A stretch of 64,000 nt of DNA from Ricordea florida (taxonomy: Eukaryota; Cnidaria; Anthozoa; Corallimorpharia; Ricordeidae): NCBI GenBank assembly GCA_949710005.1, contig OX453281.1, positions 28,366,339 through 28,430,338 on the forward strand, read 5' to 3'. The notes under the pieces are model-generated. The model did not search any database. It was not told the origin of the DNA and saw only the letters and a list, made by a program, of their open reading frames with translations. This document shows, one piece after another, positions 24,581-37,500 of the stretch. Within the stretch, counting starts at the first letter, position 1. Every line of letters starts with the position of its first letter. Both the position numbers and the translations under genes were made by a program.

Positions 24581-26460
24581 TCAAGTGTTCTCTTTATGAC
24601 TGCTGCTTATAAATATTATTTACTCTACCATTTTGCAAAAAAAAAAATCAAGTTCCTAGCCAACTTCAAAGTTTATTTCAAACTTCCGGTACTGAAGCTT
24701 CTTTCATTAATTCCCAAACTTTTAGTTACGAATGGGAAATTATTCAGGTTATAACAGAGGTGAACGCACGCGATTTAAATGTTCAATAATGAATATAATA
24801 TCAAAAAAATCATGATAAAGTCAATCTGCGCAGAAAATAGTAAGTTGATTAACGGAACAAGTAATCCATGCAAGATTAATTGAAACCATTTATTATAACA
24901 GAATTTGTAGGGGATACTGGTTATGAAACTCGCCAGATTTTCTTCCTTCTGTGTTATTGCTTTCTTGGACCTGACCGTGTAGAAGTAATAATACCTTATA
25001 CGTGCCATCTGGCCAGTAGAAACGTCCAATTAACTTATTCGGACTCATTTCAAACACTAGCAAAATCTTGTCCACGGCCAGGGAGCTCCTTCTTTGTGAT
25101 CAGAACTACCAGAGGATAATGGATTGGAAAGCTGGCAAAGATAAAAAAAAATAAAACTTTCGTGCTGTATCGTTAGCACGTCCTTTGTTACATTATGTAG
25201 GGTTTGGAGGTCCACAACAAAACTATATATGCATATAAAAATCAAAGGGGAGATAAGCAAAACTGTACACTAAATAGGTTGGTCTGGACTGTGGGAGGAC
25301 CAGCGCACACAATGTCTCTCTTTGTTCCATATGAGCCAACTTGGCAGCTATCTGCGTTGCTGTTTTTGATGACGAACTAACGGGCATTTGTCCCGAAAAT
25401 TTATATTTGGACCCCACTACGATATTGTACAGCGTCGTAATATTTCCCGGAGATGGTTTTACATCAGTCAAATTAACAACTCTAATTACAATTGTTAACA
25501 AAACTGACTCACAATTCGTTCATGGTCCATATATTTGAGAAATTCCTTCCTACTATAGGAACTGTGATCCCTTCACCCTTTTGTAGATACCAGGGGATCT
25601 TTTCCTCTTTGATCCTCACCCCTGATGGCCTTGAGAAGGGGTGGGAATGTGCACCGTGCACACTGTTTTGCAACCTAGACAGGAGCAGATATGGGAGAAT
25701 CACTGTCTATGTCCTAGGTAAGGGCACTTCAAGTGGACAGTTACTGTTACTGTAGGCTGCGTATTGTTTTTGGCATCTCCTCCGTCACTTTTTAGCCATA
25801 CCTTCTCCATATCTACAGCTTAGGTGGCTATGTAGCACTTTGCCAGCTGAATTGTCACCGTTGGCACTGCATATTTGTTTATATATATTGCAACAGTTTT
25901 TGCAAATGCGTCTCCTTGAGCACGACAACCCTTTTCTCACACAGGGGCAAACCTTGCATGCGGATGGAAGGCAGGACTCTTGCTGTATTTTTGCCACAGG
26001 AGCAGCCTTTCAAACCAAAGTTAACTGATATTTCAGAGTCTGCAAGCCACAGAAATTACACTACATAGTAAATAAACTGTTAAAACTGCTTGCTTAGGCT
26101 CCCGTTTGTTAGAACATACAGTCTGGTTGACTACATGTTCTCTAACTGAAAGGCGAACAATGTTTTCTTTTCATCTTGCTTTGAAAATGCTCTCGACAGA
26201 TGATGCTACAACAACGGTAAACGTTGTCGGGTGGAAATGCAATATAGGAAGCAAAAAGGAGGTTACAGTCAATTTAAAACTGGAGTCATTAATGCAAGAA
26301 ACAAATGGCGAAACAAATGACGTAGTTTAATGTGCCCTAGCTAAACTGTGGGGAATATCGCAATGGTGGTATTCCCCAAGTGATTTCCACCACTGGTGTG
26401 CATGTGCAGGCTCTCACTGATAAACTCAAAATCTTAAACGCATCATCCATTCAGACAAAC
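24581..26460. other. Unassigned accessory sequence, probably worn transposon
   Basis: No intact gene. On the minus strand 25997-25785 encodes a Cys-rich stretch (SACKVCPCVRKGLSCSRRR, then ICKNCCN) like the clustered cysteines of CXC-type DNA-binding regions in some transposon proteins. It is cut off by stops on both sides and has no visible partner exon. A frame at 25501-25223 (minus) shows no known motif. A small inverted CACCACTGG-like palindrome lies near 26370. Treated as remnant sequence. Confidence 0.4.
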
Positions 26461-26750
26461 GTTGAGGATTAACGTGGTTTACATGGGGTAGATGAGGGTT
26501 AACGTGGTTTACATGGGGTAGACGAGGGTTAACGTGGTTAACTTAGGGCACCGTGAGGGTTAACGTGGTAAAAAGAGGGCAAGTAAGGGCACATGAAGGT
26601 GAACGAGGTATAAAGTTGGCAATATATGAGGTAAACATGGTTAAGTTAGAGTAGATGAGGCTTACCATTGGATGGTCTTAAAGGACTCTTGGTGTGGTAT
26701 AATTGTTAAAGTTGTTATGAACGGGACGTCTTATGGGCCTAACATGAATG
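26461..26750 (-). repeat. Degenerate satellite flank, right side (inverted)
   Basis: 26461-26660 reads, on the minus strand, as CACGTTAACCCTC, TCTACCCC and TTATACCTCGTT phrases. These are the same vocabulary as the left flank at 12540-13640 but in opposite orientation. It is followed by 26710-26750, the inverted match to 12164-12204 (about 36 of 41 positions). Confidence 0.8.
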
Positions 26751-26787
26751 CTTTTCCCGAAAATATTTGAAAGTTGCCAAAATGGTA

Positions 26788-26904
26788 GTCTCCTTTGCAG
26801 CCGTTGTTAGGATTGTCACGCAACGCTTCACGCAACGCAACGCTTGTCCCCCACAGTGGCGGAGAAGCGTTGCGTGACGATCCTAATAACGCTGCGGAGG
26901 AGAC
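26788..26904. mobile_element. 117-bp hairpin MITE abutting the ANAPC5 start codon
   Basis: Terminal inverted repeats of about 42 bp (GTCTCC...GCAACGCTTC and GAAGCGTTGC...GGAGAC) with TA directly on both sides (26786-26787 and 26905-26906). The interior contains a second GCAACGC inverted pair. The right end is 6 nt before the ANAPC5 ATG, so the element forms the proximal 5' UTR or core promoter. Confidence 0.85.
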
Positions 26905-26910
26905 TACAAA

Positions 26911-29900
26911 ATGGCGACAAGACAAAAGAAGGTTGAGGTACCGCAGAAGGGGAGAGAAATAGACTGGATTTCACCTCATAAAGTCTCTCTTCTGATGCTT
27001 ATAAAGCACTTAAGCTGCGGGTCTGTGGAACAGGAAAACTATACAGAATGTATTAAACGATGTGGGCTTGATCTATCTTTACTTTTGTTGGATTTTCTAC
27101 AGGTAATAGTTTCATTGTCGGCTTAACAGAACTCGTACGAATTTAGATAAATGTTGGTTTCCTCTTTAAAACAGAAAAAGCCTTTGATCAATTCGAAACC
27201 TTTGGAGTAGAAATATGTGTAATAAGTAGATGCTGTAAGAGGGATCATATTGTGACATTGTAGATTTTTTAATTTGTGAGTTAGTCCAGCAGAGTCAATG
27301 TTAAAGTATAAATTCTCATTCTCCCTTTACTCCATAAGATGATCAAAAGGCATCTTCTCCTTAATGTACTGATGTCACTGTTAAAAAAATAAAACAGGTG
27401 ATGAGAATATTGGCAAAGTTTATGTATTTATAATAGCTCAGTGGTATTGAATTGATCCACAAGTAAATTAATATTATTATTCTCCATACAAAGAAATGAT
27501 TAAGTTACTGTCACATTGTTGGGCACTCACAAAGGAAAATTTCTGGTACGATTTTGTACTAAAAGGGTTAATTATTTAAAGTTCCTAAAATGTTATTGAA
27601 GGTAGAAATTGAAGATCCTTGATTGCAATTTGCTATAACCTGGTTCTGGTTTTCTTTCAGGCTCCAGATCTTGCATTGCAAGAGCTTTGCAGAAGACTGA
27701 CAAAAGTAGACTCTGAATTGCCAGATATTTTATTGACAAGGTTTATTTTCTTAATAATTATTATTTCTGCTTCAAATTGATGCATGTTGGGTGTGGATAA
27801 CAAAGGAGGGAAGATCTCGAGAATATTTTCTTGCCTCCACCCCTAGCCTCTAGTTCCTGAAAATCTTTTACTTTCAGACTACAGTATTTTCTATGTCTTG
27901 TAAAACTACTTTTTAACACCAGACTGAGTATATGTTTTGTGAGAATTATTTTTAGACTCTAGAATATCATTGGTTTGTTTCATTACTTCAGCTTACATGA
28001 ACTTGTTGAAGATGGAGTCTCTGAAATATCAGAATTTTTCCAGTCCCTGGAGAAACTATTTGTTGGACAGGAACCTTCTTTGCATAAAAAAAGTTTGTTT
28101 GGTAAGTGTTAACTAGCATTAGAGATCCCAACAAAATTGAAAATCATAAGTTACAAGGAGTGATCAGTCAATTATTTCATTCCCGCCATACTTGCCATTA
28201 TCAAAAACTATTCTTCTGTTGTTGCATGTAAGTTGAGTTTAAATGTTAATAAACCTTTATTGTTGGCCAGTGTCCCTATACACTCAAGGTCTTTATAGTT
28301 ATTTCATTGGCATCAAATACTTGTTTCATATCTCCCTGTGCCAACTTGTAAACTTGTAATAAACATTAAATAGCCTTAGCAAATAAAGTGTCTGTCTGTG
28401 CAGTACAAATGTAAGACTTGTAAATCTGTTTATGTTTTTTGTGTCTTGAGAAGGAACAAATGGAAAGGTCTTTAAGTTAGAAATATTGCAGCCTTGTGCA
28501 TAAAACTCTCAAGTTATATTCAGTGATTGACATTTAATTTCTCCCTGTATTATCAATTCAAAGTGATGAACACCCATAGTGAGAATATGAGAAAACAATG
28601 GCTGATAATGACATGTGTTCAACTTGATGTCACAGTACATTCACCTTCCTTGTGTTATGTGAAATGTATGGGGACACTAAAGAAAAATTTGTATCCTTAC
28701 CTGAGGGATAGACTCATGATTGTCTTTTGTCTTGTGTTTACCACAAGGAACTTCAGATTCATCAAACAATACTTACTGTAGCACTCAGTCTCCTGCGCAG
28801 ATGCTCCATATGGGCTTTATCACTTGTTCCTCCCCGTGAATGCATGACGACCCAAGGGGGTGGGGGGGGGGGGGCAGTACTCTGGATTTGAAATGACAGG
28901 GATGATCGAATGGCAGCAAAAATAGAAAAAAAACCTTAGAGCTTCAAACAAAACCCCCAAACAAGATGTGGACTGAAATTTAACCTTGAAGAAATCCCAT
29001 GCCAAATTTCCAAGCCAAAAAAGATGTCCAGAAAGCATTAAATGATATAACCTGAAAAATATTAAATAGATTTAGGCAAACCTAAAAGCGGAGCTCCTCA
29101 CACAGTCCCTCCAAAAATGCTTGAAAACTTGTAGAAAGAACTCAGCTTTATGCTTATGTCCCTCCAAAAACGCTTGAAAACTTGTAGGAAGAAAATTTTT
29201 CCTCCAAAACTGCTATGAATAATCCGTTTCTTCAGCAAAACATTGTAGACTGCTGTAGACTGCTGGCTGTAGGTTGTGTAGCCGCGGCAAGCCACGAAAA
29301 GCGTGCGAAAAACAAAGCCTCGTTTCGGTTTAAGACCTTCTAAATATCCCGGATGACTATGGCCGCCATGTTGGGGCAACGTCGTCGTTGTCGTCGTTGT
29401 CGTCGTCATCGTCGCTAGGCGCACGCGCCCGCGAGCCATGCCGCTAGCCACGATGACCATGAAAACTCAAACGCATGGTTTTCTCAATTTCTATCCTCGC
29501 ACGGTAGTTATGGGGCTCCGCTCTGCGGCTCTTTGAGCCGCTGTGGAGCTCTGCTAAAAACATTTGTAATGGAATGTTTGTTTATTTATCACGCCATCTT
29601 GAATAAGAGCATTTTTCACATCTGGAGGTCATAGTAACAACTCTTGAGACACCCAAGAACAGTTGCAAAACAAGTTTGGTTTTACTTTATTTGCGGAACT
29701 ATGCAGCTGGGATACACAGGAACTATCACAAATCTTTAGATTGTTTGCCTACCCAAAAAAATTCCCACTTAAATTTAAGCTACTTATGTATAATAAACAG
29801 TATCAGTAACAAAAAATTTTCGTATCCAAAAAAAGTCCTTCGACCATCCCTTTCACTTGAGCCCAAGGATACGAGGCTATGTACCACGTGACAGACCTAT

Positions 29901-31484
29901 ATATCAACTAATATGTCTGTAGTATGTAAAAATCAAGTCTACAAACCCGCCTACATATGGTTGTTGTTTCCTTTTAATATAGGTCTGTTTACACGACGTA
30001 TGGTGCTTTCATTCCAAAAGATGACATTTAGGCAGGTCAGCCGTTTTGTGGACTTAATGCAGTTGTACTTTGAGGACCATAGCAAGTGTAAAGATGGTGA
30101 TGAGATGGAGGTTTTGGAAGATAGCAGTTTAGACATCAGCATGCACAGTGCTGGGAAAAACGAAGATGCTGAAAACATCAGCAGTAACCAGTAATTATTG
30201 AAGAGGAATTAAATGAAACCAATTTGATTGTTTTGTTTATGTTGTTTTTGTAAGATATGTCAAATTGTAGTATCTAACTGCAACACCTGTTTTTTTCAGA
30301 TTGCTGCATTTGCAAGGTTCTGTCTCCAATAGACAAGCTGAGTTCTTTCTGGGAAAACAGGTGAAGTTCTATTATGAATGCATGTGCTCTGGTTTAAAAA
30401 AGTTGTACAGTTTAAATTTGCACCAAATGATGCATTTTGGCAAAGCCTTTTAATGCTGTTGTCAACAGTATTTATAAGGCAACTGACAGTACATGAAAGA
30501 ATTTTGTTTTTCCATTTTATTGTTTGGGTTTATCCAATCTGAAAAAGAATAGAACACTTGTTGTAAATATTGCAAACTTCAAGAACCTCAGGTGAAGTTA
30601 CATGTACAGTCAGAATCTAGATGTCAACTACTTTGTCTTAAGCTTGGTGTTGCATACTTAGTTTGTCGTTCTCACTTTTGACACTACACATTGTTTTGGT
30701 AGGTGTCTCTAATGCAGTCTAATGAAACAGCAGCTATTTCTCCTCCTGAACTACAGACAAGGATCACAGACCTTTTAGCTGCATCTCCAGACATTGCAGA
30801 GGCTGTGAGTTTGATTGCTCCTGTCTAAATTTAATAAACTGAGTAAATTTGAGATGTCTTTAAGATTTGGTGTCATGTGTTACTGTGTGATTAGTATTTT
30901 TTTTCTCCCTACCAGCACTACACAAGCTTTCTCAACTGCCTTAGGAGGAAAGAGTTCAAGGAAGCATTAGACAGTTTGTATCATTATTTTGATCGGCAAA
31001 AATGGTCTGGTGATTCTGTCTCAAAAGCTGCAGGTGACGTCGATGACAGTGAAGCTGAAAGATGCTACAGATTTAGATATGCTGCCCTGAATTTGGCAGC
31101 TCTTCACTGTAGATTTGGACACAGGTGTGAAATCAATAATAATGATGAAGATGATGTTATGGAAAAGATTATTATTCATCTTGGGAACTTAAATGATAAT
31201 ATATATTAGTTCTATTGTCTCACGACGGAATCACTTGGGTGGTGGTCGCAACCTTTCAACTGCTTACTATTATTCTTCTTCAGGTGATGAAGATGATGAT
31301 GATTATGGTAATGATAATGATGATGATAATGATAATGGTGAAGTTGTTGTTGATAATGGTGATGATGATGTAAGGATGATGATGACGACGATGATGATGA
31401 TAATGGTTATGATAGTGGTGATGGTGATGATGATGATGGTGGTGGTGATGATGATAATGATGATGATGATGGTGGTGGTGGTGG

Positions 31485-31515
<31 letters not shown>

Positions 31516-34500
31516 GATGATGTTGATGATGTTATTACCTTAATTTTTACGATGGTGTACAACCATACTATGAGGGCTTGAACATTGTTACTGTAATATA
31601 GTATAACCCTGTTAATATGGTCACCAATGGGTCGAAAAAAATTTGCTGTATTACCAGGATTAGGCCGTAATGACAAATATGTCACCTTCGCACTTCCTGA
31701 AGAACTGTTCTGTTCAGTAAATAACCAGAATGTACATGTAGATATGCATTGTGAGTGAAAGAGTGAACGAGCACACCTTCTTAATTACCGTACTGAAATT
31801 TGATCACCGTCTTATTTAGCATACTAAAATTTGATCATGCCTTGTAGAAGCACAATATGACTTAATCGCTTTGCAATTTTCTTAGTGGATGTTAGAGTCA
31901 AGATTTATTTCCTTTATCATGTTTGTAATGAGAACAGGGAGGATTGTTGCCCACATGTACTTTGGAAAGTGATTCAGCTTTTTGATTGTCAAATGACAGA
32001 GATCAGTGAAATTGACATGTCAAAGGCATTTTGTTTTACTAAATTTGGTGCATGTGGCCATATTAATGGGGTGGCATTATAAATGATTCTACTGTTTGGG
32101 ATTTTCAAATGTGGTGCATTAACTGGTGACCACGTTAACAGGGTAATTTGATAAGAAAATGTCAGTATGGCAGCTTTGCCAGGTTGAAAAAAAAGTGGCC
32201 GCAATAATTAGGTGACCATATTACCAAGGTGGCCGTAAGGCAGGGCTCCATTGTATTAAGGCGTATAGCATAATATTGTTACATTGGCTAAGAGCCCTAG
32301 CTTTGTAATGATAATGGTTTTCCTGTTTGTATCGTATCACTCCATATACTAATGCTAATGACAGAGTTAGACTAAGGGTAAATCTACAGTTTGTACTATT
32401 CTTTCAGCATCTTTTTCATAAATTTCAGACAGGAAGCTTTAGCAGCTTTAAAGGAGGCCATTCAAATAGCACAAGAGACCAATGATCATGTTTGTCTGGA
32501 ACACTGCTTGGTAGGTATTGATATTTCATATTAATATTGTTACAGTAGTATATTCCAACTCAGCAACCTTGGCGTTTTGAGTATCAGTATAATTTGTTTG
32601 GCTCACTATCTTGGGATTCTTGGAAGTGGTTGTGCAAGTGACCAAAATAATGTCTAAAAATATTTTTTTGTTGTTTGTAGGGATGGCTTTACAGACTGGA
32701 GCAAGATGGCAGTTCACAAGCCAAGTTTTTATTAGACAGATTTGTAGCAAGAGCTGCTGAGCTTAAGATCCCAGTATGTTATTTTGCTAAGCATTGGGTT
32801 GATAATTTTTATTATGTGGCTACAATAGTATGCATGCTCTGATTGGCTGCTAAGCGGGCATGATTTTCATTTTTGATTTTTCATTCCTCGTAATGACTGG
32901 AGATTATGAAAATTTTTCAGAAAAATTTTTTCCCTTTACTATAGACAAAAGTTGTCTCACTTTCAAAGAAACTGTTTCTTCTGTCACTTCTTGTTTCTAT
33001 CACATGATCAGGTGTGTTTTGGTTCAGTGAACACGACCTTGAATGACCTCTTGCTCACCCAAATGGATCTTGAAAAACCCTTCTGTTTTTATTTTTCCAG
33101 TGCTAAAAAGGCCATAATTATGATAAATAACTTATTAACCTTGTCTGTTCGGTCATTACAAGGAAATCTCAGACCTTGGCCTTGACTGTATTGACCTTGC
33201 TATTGTTCGGTCAATACAGTCATAGTTAGTAGAGTAACTAGAGTAGTCTACTAACTATGATACAGTCAAGGTCTCGGTCTGAGATTTCCCTGTAATGACC
33301 TCACTCTCGGTTAATAAGTAGTACATCACAACATTGTTTGACAGTTTGATTATAAGACACAGTTTGGTGAACATTTAACTATTGTCTTGCATGCAAAATA
33401 ATATGCTAAAACTGAAAAATATTTTTTAAAGCTAGTCAAATTTCAAAGTGTAAAGAAATAGCAAATTATAGAGCAGTCGATTCTTATATTATGGATGACA
33501 ATAATTAGATTTTAATTTAATAAGAAACAGCTTTTCTAGATTAGGGTGGCAAAAGAGGTGGACTGTTCACAGTCCTCTATTTTCTCGTATTTTTCTTCAG
33601 TCGTTGAATGTGGGGAAAAAATTGCCAGGCTACTGGACACCATCACAAAACGGGAGGTGCAGGGGGGTGGGGGGCGGGCAGCGAGAAAAATAGAGGGGCT
33701 GTAGACATCTTTAGGAAAAAAGTACATTTCCTGTTTCCCCAGAAACTGAAAATTCCCATTAGATAAAAGGTGGCAAAAGTGTCATCACCTTGACAACAAC
33801 CAATCACGATTGCTTCCTGGCCCATCTTGTGGTTACAGTAGTACATGTATGTAAAAATAGAGGGCCGTGAACAGTCTACAAAATAGGGAGCTTGCTTTAA
33901 ATTTTCATTCAGTGTGTTTTTATTCGCGTCAGTATAGCTGATAGAGTTTTACCAGTACTTTGAATCTTCGCTAAACAATTACATGTATATCTTAATATTT
34001 CAGTACCTAACTTCCCTTGGAATGCTTAGTCACTGTCAACATGATATCATGGCTGGTGCTGCTCCTCCCAAGTATGTACAATGTTTACACTGTAGAAAAA
34101 ATATTAATTAACTATTTCATATAATTATTATCATATAATGATTGTTAACAAGTATGTTTTGGTAAGTCAGTCAGTCACCCAGTCAGTTGGTACGTACATG
34201 TTCTGGTAGGTTTCCTAATGGAATGTTTTGTCATCATTTTCATAAAGTTACACACACTCCTTATGAAATGAGAATGACAATGAGATTTACTTGTACCATC
34301 AATCAGTACTTTTTCTACTGTGTGTTCTGCTAGTTTGTGGTCAGTGGCACAATGCCTTTATAACATTTTATGTTATATTTTATCAGCTTCAGGCTTCAGT
34401 CAGGTGGCATTCCATTGTCATAAGCACTATATTGTTTGCATAGGGTTGTGGGTCAAGATCTTTCATGATATACAGGTATATGAAATATACAGTAAGCCAG

Positions 34501-37500
34501 TACCCCTTGGGGGTACAGATCGAGTGCAACTTGTATACGACCAGGTAAAATAGATCTATTACATAAAGGGTGCATGAGTTAAATTTTGTGGCATATATAT
34601 ATAGTAACATACTGTAATGTTATTATTAGTAATTAACTATATTTTGTTTCAGAGTATTACAGAACTTGGCTCAACTCAACTTGATCAACTCACAGAATTC
34701 ACTTTCTGACCTTATGACAACAGCACATGTACAACAAGCTGCAATGTGGCAAGTTTATGGCAAAAAGTAAGGGACACCCCCATGCCCTCATTTAATATTG
34801 ATGTAAGTGATAAAAATAATGGTGTTCTGTATGTTACTGTAGGTAATTGCTGTTTTAGGGAGAGAGAGATGTTTCACAAATCCTGTGCGAGCACAACAGT
34901 TTAATAGTTCTACTATTCTGTTATCAGCTCAAATCATTTTAATGATGGAAGCTTCAGCATTATTGTTTAATTGTGGCATCTTCCTTTCAGTGGCATAGCA
35001 ACAATTTTCAACCAGTTTGTACTGCAGCAAAACTCTTCATCTGGTCACAAGCAGTTATTTTCAGTTGGTAACAGTCCAGGAGTTCAAAGTTCAGAAGCAA
35101 CATGTCTCTCTCTCTGTAGCCTGGCAGAGGAACATGCTGATCAAGTAAGAAATGCTCAATTTTGTACTACTTTTGAGTCTCTACTGATTGCAGAAAATGG
35201 GTATCAGATTTGAACAGTGGTCACATGTAACTACAGTCTTTGTTACTTCAAATGTACTGAATATGTGAAAGCGAATGTCTTGGTACATGTATAATACATT
35301 GTTTCATTGTAATAGTGCCAAACTTAGTGTATGAAATACTCACAGGGAATGTATGAAGCAGCTTCCAACATTCTGAAGTTCTGCAAGGAAACGTTTTTGG
35401 TCCATTCCAATCTTTCCAAGGTAAGATGAAAAGTAGTGGGACTGTGGTTGACTGTTTAAACATTCCTTGGATAATTTATCACAATAATACTCATAAAATT
35501 TGCTTCAGCTATGGATGGCAATGGAAGCAAAAATTGATCACAACAAAGCTGTCCTTCAGGGAGACATTGAAGGAGCACAGATATGTGTGGAACAGCTGGC
35601 TGCTGTAGATCCTGCAGAAGCTAAATACAGGTTTGGTTTCAACTGAAAGATCATAGTGTTAATTGAAGAGCTGCATGCGAAAGGGTTGTTAGCCAATTTT
35701 ATTTTCTCCAAATTGAGCCAGTTTTTTGTATGTGGACTTCTTTTTGTGTGATAAGTAATGTCCTGCATTTTTTTGTTGGATTCTGTTTTATTTTCGAAAA
35801 ACAAAAAAGGCATGCAAAAGCCTTTGTTTCTCCAGTCGGTCTCCTTAGTAAGAGCCACATTAATTTTGCTAACTAGAGAATATTTTAATGTTGTCAGTTT
35901 ATTTGCTATCCTTCAATGACATGTTGAACACTGACCCCCTCTGGGATTACAATAGCTAGTAGCCCTGAATTTTTGTAGTTTTACAAGTCGTTAATAGTTG
36001 ACAGTCCTACCTTGGTTTCCTTGAACAATTCGCACATTAAAAGTTTGAGAGGAGCCCTCTAATGCCTCACACATTTGTGCATGGTCCTATGCTTCTCAGA
36101 ATAGTTTTCAATGAAGGCTTTTTTTTATAGTCATTTACTCCTTTTTCTGTGACAATCTCTCTTCAGGACAGCTTTGAACATGCTTCATGCAGGAGAGTTC
36201 ACATCAGCATTCCCTCTGCTGCGGAAACTTCTTGAAGACTGCAGGTTAGTTATGTTCAAGGTGAAATATTAAAGGTTCTTGGCCAAATGAGGGATTGAGC
36301 GTTTCTAGTTATGAATGTCTAACTCTTGTTGCTACAAAGTAGCTCAGTGTTTAATGCCATTAACCCATAAACTGAGGTGTTATTTCATTGATTCTGACTT
36401 GAATTAAATTGATGTCAAACTTCTCCATGTTCAATACAATCATTTCTTTCTTTCTTATAGGGACAAAGTATTTTTAAATGATGGAACAAAATCAGCCTCA
36501 GAGTTTAAAGCCCGGTAGGTTAATCTCATCAGTGCAGGTCAGTAGATAGGAAGCAGACCTCTTGAAGAGTTAATCTTGCTTTTTATGACTTCCATCTACA
36601 ATGAAATTTAATGGTATGTTACACAAGTTATTACTCTCTGTCAATTAACATTACCGGGCAGTCCTCATTGATTATGGAGACATGTTGGTCATGTGATCAG
36701 TGTTTTGGCCCTTATTTTATGTTATGTTTTTGGGAGTTTGTAGCCCAGGTGTTTTAACTGTATTGATTCCCGTGACAAGAAAAGCTTGAGTGCACATTGT
36801 CTTACTTAGCGCCCGGTTTGAAAGAAGCCGACTTACACTATTGAACCTGGAATTAACCAGTATCAACTATACTTAACGCTTAAACCTTCACCAGAGCTCT
36901 TAGATGTTCTGGGAACTGGACCGCGGAAATACTATAACATGGAATGACCTACAACCATCTAAAACCACCTACAACCACCTTAAAACCACTTACAACCACC
37001 TAAGACCACCTACAACCACGGTTAGAAATCTAAAAAAATCCACTCATAATACTGTTTTTGTCATTTTGAGTGATCTTGAGGCATTTTAGTGACAATTTTG
37101 TTGAGTTATTTTGGCGTGTGCCACAGTGATCGTTTTCCACGTTAACGTACACCGGAACCGGAAATTGTTTTGTTTTGCAGATGCCTATCAAAGACTTCCT
37201 ACCACTCATAAATACGGCAACAAAATTCCTTAATATACCAACTGATCCAGAGTTCTTTGCGCTTTAAGTACGATAACTAAACTGGATCGATGAAATCAAT
37301 ATCTTGACGCTCTTACCAGGTAGTTACTTTGCTTACAGGAAACAAGAAAAACGTGAAACAACACAGCGTTTCCGGTGTGTATGCAGGCTAATTGAAATCG
37401 GTCACACAGTCACAAAAATTGATGCTAAAATACCTCAAAATGATAAAACCAGCATCATGAGTGGATTTGTTAAATTTATGTAGGTAGTTTTAAGTGGTTG

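Noticed and set aside
29098-29460. 120-residue minus-strand protein with a Thr run
   Set aside because: The run is a GTC microsatellite; no splice-supported exon or known domain, and it lies in an ANAPC5 intron.
31193-31685. Met-rich and Ser/Pro-rich frames
   Set aside because: Readings of the GAT microsatellite in ANAPC5 intron 7.
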